Shown here: positions 60,191-64,000 of the stretch, one piece after another | Position numbering within the stretch: the stretch's first letter is position 1 | Layout of the letters: every line of letters starts with the position of its first letter | Assembly (NCBI GenBank): GCA_026705025.1 | Contig: JAPPBN010000022.1 | Span: forward strand, 31,449-95,448 | Length of the DNA: 64,000 bases | Direction of reading: 5' to 3' | Source of the DNA: Bin125 sp026705025 | Lineage (GTDB): Bacteria; Chloroflexota; Dehalococcoidia; Bin125 | The notes under the pieces: generated by a model | The model's database searches: none | Told to the model about the DNA's origin: nothing | Seen by the model: the letters and a program-made list of their open reading frames with translations, nothing else | Program-made: the position numbers and the translations under genes

Positions 60191-61813
60191 TTATGCGTCG
60201 AGGGTTTGTTGGACGCCTTGCTGGCGTTTGCGGCGGGGGGCTTTGCGGAAGGTCTGGGGGGCGGCGAAGCGGGGGTAGTCGGGCTGGTCTCCGTCGAGGA
60301 GTTGCTCGATGGTGAGGATCTGGACCCTTGGGAACTGGTTGCCGGGCAGGTTGTCGGGCTCGTAGAAGCCGGCGGCGATGGCCTCCTGCTGCATGGGGTT
60401 GGTGGGTTCTTCGAGGGTGATGAAGATGCCGACGGCGGCGTCCTCGCGCTCCATGTCGCCTTTGAGCGTGGCGACCATGCCGCGGTTGACGTGACCGCTC
60501 TTGACCTGGACGATGATCCGCTTCGCCTTGCCGGAGTTGTCGTCGAAGAAGTTGATGTAGCCGTCGATGCCCGAGTCGGCGCCCTTCTTGCCGGTGGCGG
60601 GGCGAGCGTCAACGAGGCCGAGGGCCCAGTACTCGAACTGGTAGCGGCCGTCGTGCTCCGACTCGGTGGCCAGCGCCCGAGCGCTGGCGACGTCCTGGGG
60701 CAGGCCGATGACGGAGTAGTCGGAGAGTTCGGAGCCGAAGGTGTCGTGGAGGCGGTATCTCATCAAAGAAATCGAGACGTGGGTGACATCGATGCCAATC
60801 CAGCGTCGCTTGAGCCGTTCGGCGACGGCGACGGCGGTGCCGCAACCACAGAACGGGTCAAGGACGACATCGCCCTCATTGCTACTGGCATTGATGATTC
60901 GCTCAAGCAGGGCCTCGGGCTTTTGCGTCGGATAGCCGAGACGTTCCTTCGCTTGGGAATTGATGGCATCGATGTCGTCCCACAGCGCCTGTGCTGGACG
61001 ACCCTTTTGCTCATCGAGATATCTCTTCAATCTGATACCTCCGCGATTGGTGAAGTGAAGACGACCTTCCTCATCCAGCCGAATCATGGTCTCAAGCGGC
61101 ACGCGCCAAAAGGATGTGATCCCTTTGTATTCGTAGGTGTACCCCCCGCCAGATAGACCCTTGGCTGTCAGGTTATCGTCCTGCCAAACCCTGCCATCGG
61201 GATCCTTGAATCGAAACCGAGCCCTGTATTTCTCACTGTATGGCTGATATTGAGCGTTCCACTTGCGATCATCAGTCTTGGTGTAGTAGAGATTGACGTC
61301 GGTATTCCGACCGAATCTGCCACCATCGTTATGCGCTGTTGTTCGCTGCCAAGTGATCTCGTTTCTAAACTGTTCCGGGCCGAAAATGGAATCCATCACG
61401 AGCTTCAGGTAGTGGCTCGCGGTGGAGTCGCAGTGGAGGTAGATACTTCCTGTGGGCTTGAGCACCCGGTGGAGTTCGGCGAGGCGCTGGGCCATCATCG
61501 TGAGGTAGGCCATCATGTCGTTCTGGCCGAGGAAATCGCGCATGGCCTGGAGCAGCTTGGCCAGCTTGTCCGGGCCGTCGGTGACGACCTCCTGGTAGGC
61601 GCGCTCGGAGTCGATGGTCCAGTGCCAGGTGTCGTCGAAGGCGGTGATCTGTGCGGCTGAGTCTTCGCCGGAGCGCTCCTTGAAGAGGACGTTGTAGGTG
61701 GCGTTGGAGTTGAAGGGCGGGTCGAGGTAGATGAGGTCAACGGACTCTGAGGGGATGTGGTCGCGGAGGACGGAGAGGTTGTCGCCGAAGTAGAGCTGGT
61801 TGGTCCAGGTCAT
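60191..61813 (-). CDS. N6-adenine or N4-cytosine DNA methyltransferase fused to an Mrr-like nuclease domain
   Basis: A 540-residue single-chain restriction-modification candidate. The catalytic motif IV DPPF is at about residue 31 (VDLIYLDPPFNSNATYN), followed by a target-recognition region and then motif I, VVLDPFCGCGTAVAVAE, around residue 320. This order fits a beta-class amino-methyltransferase. The last 150 residues have GADSGIDGYINF and IIVQVKSGHVNRG, which match the D...(E/Q)xK core of Mrr-type nucleases. The ATG at 61813 follows AAAAGGACC. It is the last gene of a minus-strand cluster with two unknown genes and higA. It would both methylate and cut DNA, or cut modified DNA; which one cannot be read from sequence. 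Confidence 0.88.
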   Translation of the reverse strand: MTWTNQLYFGDNLSVLRDHIPSESVDLIYLDPPFNSNATYNVLFKERSGEDSAAQITAFDDTWHWTIDSERAYQEVVTDGPDKLAKLLQAMRDFLGQNDMMAYLTMMAQRLAELHRVLKPTGSIYLHCDSTASHYLKLVMDSIFGPEQFRNEITWQRTTAHNDGGRFGRNTDVNLYYTKTDDRKWNAQYQPYSEKYRARFRFKDPDGRVWQDDNLTAKGLSGGGYTYEYKGITSFWRVPLETMIRLDEEGRLHFTNRGGIRLKRYLDEQKGRPAQALWDDIDAINSQAKERLGYPTQKPEALLERIINASSNEGDVVLDPFCGCGTAVAVAERLKRRWIGIDVTHVSISLMRYRLHDTFGSELSDYSVIGLPQDVASARALATESEHDGRYQFEYWALGLVDARPATGKKGADSGIDGYINFFDDNSGKAKRIIVQVKSGHVNRGMVATLKGDMEREDAAVGIFITLEEPTNPMQQEAIAAGFYEPDNLPGNQFPRVQILTIEQLLDGDQPDYPRFAAPQTFRKAPRRKRQQGVQQTLDA

Positions 61814-61962
61814 TGGTGGGGTCCTTTTGGGGGTAAGGGTAGGCCACTTGGGCGCCCAGGAGCGCTTTGGACGCACAGACGACGAGAGCGCTCCCGCCGT
61901 CCGGTCAATCGTCTAGTAGGGGGATTGCATCCCGTTTGCCGCATATCGCGCATTTTACCCGC

Positions 61963-62577
61963 TCACTCTTGTATGACCTTTTCTATAGCTGCCATGTCCA
62001 TCTCGGTACGCCTTATCTCCTGTTGGTTAAGCATCTCAGCGATCTCATTACTCTTTTCTGGGTCAACACTGTCTGCCACGAAACCAATCGCTACTCCATA
62101 CATCACTACCACATCTGCCAAAGCTGGATATGCCTGCAACAGATACAGCACATATCCGCGATTGCCCAACCCGCCATGCTCGCGCCCAAACATTGTAAGC
62201 AGCGCCGGTGTCGGATGGACAAAGCTGTGCAGGTATTCTTCACCTACCAAGAATGAGTGTCGTTTGCTTTTGTAACTCCCGTACCACCCGCGCCACACCT
62301 TCTTCACGATTGGGTCCAACACGTTCGCAGCTGCCCTGATCTCAGGTGCCATCACATGCAACGAGTCTTCATTCATTTCCCACTGGATCATTGCGCCGAC
62401 GTGCATCATCGCCTTTCGCAAGCGAGGCAGGTAAGTCGGGTCACCGTCAATCTCGTGGCCCGGCGGAATATCCAATGACTGGTGAATGGAGATGATACGC
62501 CCAAGATTCTGAATCGAGTCCTCGCATCTCTCGTTTAGGTCATGTAGCACCAGCCTCGCTTCTTTAGTTATTGTCAT
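61963..62577 (-). CDS. Unrecognised helical protein (204 aa)
   Basis: No family recognised. A 204-residue protein, mostly predicted helical, with a moderately hydrophobic segment near residues 140-165 (LLQAYPALADVVVMYGVAI) and a charged C-terminus (EIRRTEMDMAAIEKVI). It starts within the 3' end of the gene at 62564-63463, so translation is probably coupled. Base composition is visibly more AT-rich than the flanks, as in its partner, pointing to recent transfer. It lies directly upstream of the methyltransferase-nuclease. Confidence 0.65.
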   Translation of the reverse strand: MTITKEARLVLHDLNERCEDSIQNLGRIISIHQSLDIPPGHEIDGDPTYLPRLRKAMMHVGAMIQWEMNEDSLHVMAPEIRAAANVLDPIVKKVWRGWYGSYKSKRHSFLVGEEYLHSFVHPTPALLTMFGREHGGLGNRGYVLYLLQAYPALADVVVMYGVAIGFVADSVDPEKSNEIAEMLNQQEIRRTEMDMAAIEKVIQE

Positions 62578-63463
62578 CGTTGCCTCCTACAGCCGTTTGA
62601 AACAAGGCGACGCTCTCGCGTTTGCGTTCTAGTCCCGCATGGGCCTCGTCAAAGATTCGGGAGCCTCCACCTATCTTGATCATCAAAGCGCCATAGCCAA
62701 AGGCCATCATGAACAGCAGGCCCGCCAAAGCGTCGAGCCAGTAACCGAACGCCAGCGCATTAGCGTCTACGGCTGGTTGCAATGAACCACCCATAACCGC
62801 CGTGCGCCCCACACTATTCGGCTCAAATTTGCAAAAACGGTCGCTAAGCCAGCGGTACATTTCCTGACCGCCAACGATACACTGTAATTTGTTCGTGATC
62901 TTTGTCCTTTTCGGGTTCTTCAACCTCTTCTCGTCTAACCGTCGCCGGATATCAGCGATGATCTCACGAATCTCGTTATCTGCCCTGCCCTTGTATGCTC
63001 TTTTGTATTGGTACATCGCATCAGAGTCGAGATCACTGACGACACGTTCCGCTGCCTCTTGTGTTCCTTCGGCCAAAGCGTCTACCACGGTCTGCGTGTG
63101 AGCAGCGCACTCCAAGACAACTCGTATCTGAACGGCCAACGAATGGAGATTATCGGACTGCTCGGCGACAAGGCATGCTGCGGCATGCATGTGGGCCTTG
63201 CGTAACATCACGCCAAGAGTGTTGCGCCATGCAATGGCGGGTCCTACCTCATCAGGATCGCCAAAGATGTTCGGGAAGTCACTTTTGAAGTCGGCTTCCG
63301 AGAGAATGCCAGCGATCATCTCGGTTGCTTCGCGAGCAAACTCGGTCATCGCTTCTCGGTAAGCAACAGGATCGCTCACCGGGAGTTGGTAGTCGGGGCT
63401 GGTACCCGGATCGTCGTCGTCCACCGTGTCTTCCGGCGCTGCATCAGTCCCGGTCGGCAACAT
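62564..63463 (-). CDS. Unrecognised protein with a C-terminal hydrophobic segment (299 aa)
   Basis: No family recognised with confidence. An acidic N-terminus (EDTVDDDDPGTSPD) is followed by helical sequence (AREATEMIAGILSEAD, then VQIRVVLECAAHTQTVVDAL), a basic region (RRRLDEKRLKNPKRTKITNK) and a hydrophobic stretch near the end (LAGLLFMMAFGYGALMI). The second helix region resembles DUF5677-type proteins, but this is weak. The ATG at 63463 follows CAGGAGTTGACG. It overlaps the next gene by 14 nt and shares its lower GC content. Confidence 0.65.
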   Translation of the reverse strand: MLPTGTDAAPEDTVDDDDPGTSPDYQLPVSDPVAYREAMTEFAREATEMIAGILSEADFKSDFPNIFGDPDEVGPAIAWRNTLGVMLRKAHMHAAACLVAEQSDNLHSLAVQIRVVLECAAHTQTVVDALAEGTQEAAERVVSDLDSDAMYQYKRAYKGRADNEIREIIADIRRRLDEKRLKNPKRTKITNKLQCIVGGQEMYRWLSDRFCKFEPNSVGRTAVMGGSLQPAVDANALAFGYWLDALAGLLFMMAFGYGALMIKIGGGSRIFDEAHAGLERKRESVALFQTAVGGNDDNN

Positions 63464-63547
63464 CGTCAACTCCTGCGAGTTCAGCGTAGCGCGGATGTTC
63501 TTACGAAGCGAGGGTGGATTGAGCTGGGGAGCAGGGAGAAGGCTGGT

Positions 63548-63567
63548 CCCCGCTCGGGGGCGGGGAA
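63548..63567 (-). terminator. GC-rich hairpin after the higA gene
   Basis: CCCCGC and GGCGGGG form a short GC-rich hairpin immediately downstream of the higA stop on the minus strand. It has no clear T-run, so termination is plausible but not certain. Confidence 0.4.
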
Positions 63568-63573
63568 GGAATG

Positions 63574-63870
63574 TCAGCCGGGGGCTTCGACGAGGGGGAT
63601 GATGTCGTCGAGGTTGGTGGTGGCTCGGGCGGTGTCGAGGTCGTACATGCGCTGGAGGTTGAGCCAGAGCTCGGGAGTGGTTCCCAGGGCTTTGCCGATC
63701 CGGAGGGCGGTGTCGGCGGTGATGGCGCGGCGGCAGTGAACGATGTCGCTGATGCGGACCTGGGGCACGCCGATGGTCTTGGCGAGTCGGTACTGAGTGA
63801 TGTCCAGCTCTTCCAGGAACTCGGCGAGGTGTTCTCCGGGGTGAATGGGTTGAGGCTCTCTGGATGGCAT
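63574..63870 (-). CDS. higA: HigA-family antitoxin (XRE helix-turn-helix)
   Basis: A 98-residue protein of the HigA addiction-module antitoxin family. PIHPGEHLAEFLEELDITQY leads to the helix-turn-helix (RLAKTIGVPQVRISDIVHCR), then AITADTALRIGKALGTTPEL and LNLQRMYDLDTAR. HigA binds its own promoter and neutralises the HigB ribosome-dependent mRNase. A higB gene would normally lie just upstream, beyond 63870 on the minus strand, but only 130 bases remain in the window and no toxin frame is visible there. A truncated copy of this gene lies at 54755-54918. Confidence 0.93.
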   Translation of the reverse strand: MPSREPQPIHPGEHLAEFLEELDITQYRLAKTIGVPQVRISDIVHCRRAITADTALRIGKALGTTPELWLNLQRMYDLDTARATTNLDDIIPLVEAPG

Positions 63871-63962
63871 GTGGGCCAGTGTATGCAGGAGACGGGATTC
63901 CCGATCGGGGTGGGGAGTGACGGAACGGGTTGGGGTGCTTTGGGCGGGCCCTCACCCCAGCC

Positions 63963-63987
63963 CCCCGCATCAAGTGCGGGGCAGGCT
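63963..63987. repeat. Dispersed palindromic element at the right edge
   Basis: CCCCGCA and TGCGGGG form a 7-bp stem with a 5-nt loop. The 17 nt at 63971-63987 repeat, in reverse complement, part of the duplicated element at 47623-47668. The element may continue beyond the window. Confidence 0.6.
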
Positions 63988-64000
63988 TCTCCCTCGGGGA

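Noticed and set aside
63464..63973. N-terminal extension of the 299-residue protein
   Set aside because: The upstream sequence is Pro/Arg/His-rich, overlaps higA, and the ATG at 63463 has a good ribosome binding site.
1..64000. tRNA, rRNA or CRISPR arrays
   Set aside because: No cloverleaf, rRNA-like stretch or regularly spaced repeat-spacer pattern was found by eye; a covariance search could still reveal a missed tRNA.

Overview
The window is high-GC bacterial DNA with tightly packed operons, many of them joined by ATGA stop/start overlaps. The gene content suggests a Chloroflexota-like heterotroph, possibly of the SAR202 or Dehalococcoidia-related kind. It has several Tat-type lipoprotein solute-binding proteins, luciferase-like monooxygenases, short-chain dehydrogenases, amidohydrolases, and a one-protein sensor kinase/response regulator. 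This placement is an inference from gene content; there is no rRNA or other marker gene in the window.

Layout. 0-1.4 kb: the 5' part of a membrane-anchored TerB_N-type protein that runs off the left edge. 2-6.2 kb (minus): PlsY-like acyltransferase, an OmpR-type two-component system and a Gly/Glu/His-rich lipoprotein. 6.5-7.6 kb: very small membrane-protein genes and a short coiled-coil protein. 7.7-10.1 kb: a GAF-PAS-kinase-receiver-winged-helix fusion. 10.5-15.1 kb: a cobalamin locus with cbiB, a shrunken cobD lacking the PLP lysine region, cobQ, and a divergent B12-binding lipoprotein preceded by a cobalamin riboswitch. 15.2-16.7 kb: a flavin-dependent halogenase-family protein. 17.2-26.2 kb: an operon combining an NMT1/THI5-type ABC importer with reductive pyrimidine-catabolism enzymes. 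26.2-30.0 kb: a Dpp/Opp-type operon whose binding-protein gene has an in-frame amber codon. 30.1-33.3 kb (minus): an Anbu (ancestral proteasome-like) operon with alpha-E and circularly permuted ATP-grasp partners. 33.3-35.1 kb: a nucleobase-type permease with a kinase-like ATPase-fold tail. 35-40.3 kb: assorted catabolic enzymes. 40.4-45.6 kb (minus): nitrate assimilation genes nirA-narB-narK. 45.7-54.7 kb: two more Dpp/Opp-type operons. 54.7-59.7 kb: a higA remnant, a retropepsin-like protein, an esterase, a ThuA-like protein, a tartrate-dehydrogenase-like enzyme and an amidohydrolase. 60.2-63.9 kb (minus): a methyltransferase fused to a nuclease-like domain, two unrecognised genes of visibly lower GC, and a HigA-type antitoxin.

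The strongest unexpected structure is a shared module in front of three divergent peptide-type binding proteins. Each has the same promoter (TTGCAA, 17 nt, CATACT), an almost identical leader and Tat/lipobox signal, and a glutamine-rich linker. None of the three operons carries its own ATPase genes, so they probably share an ATPase encoded elsewhere. Other notable points are the degenerate cobD kept in translational register, the amber codon, repeated TCCAGA/TCTGGA operator-like clusters at two distant loci, a truncated second copy of higA, and the defence-like right end. No tRNA, rRNA or CRISPR array was seen.
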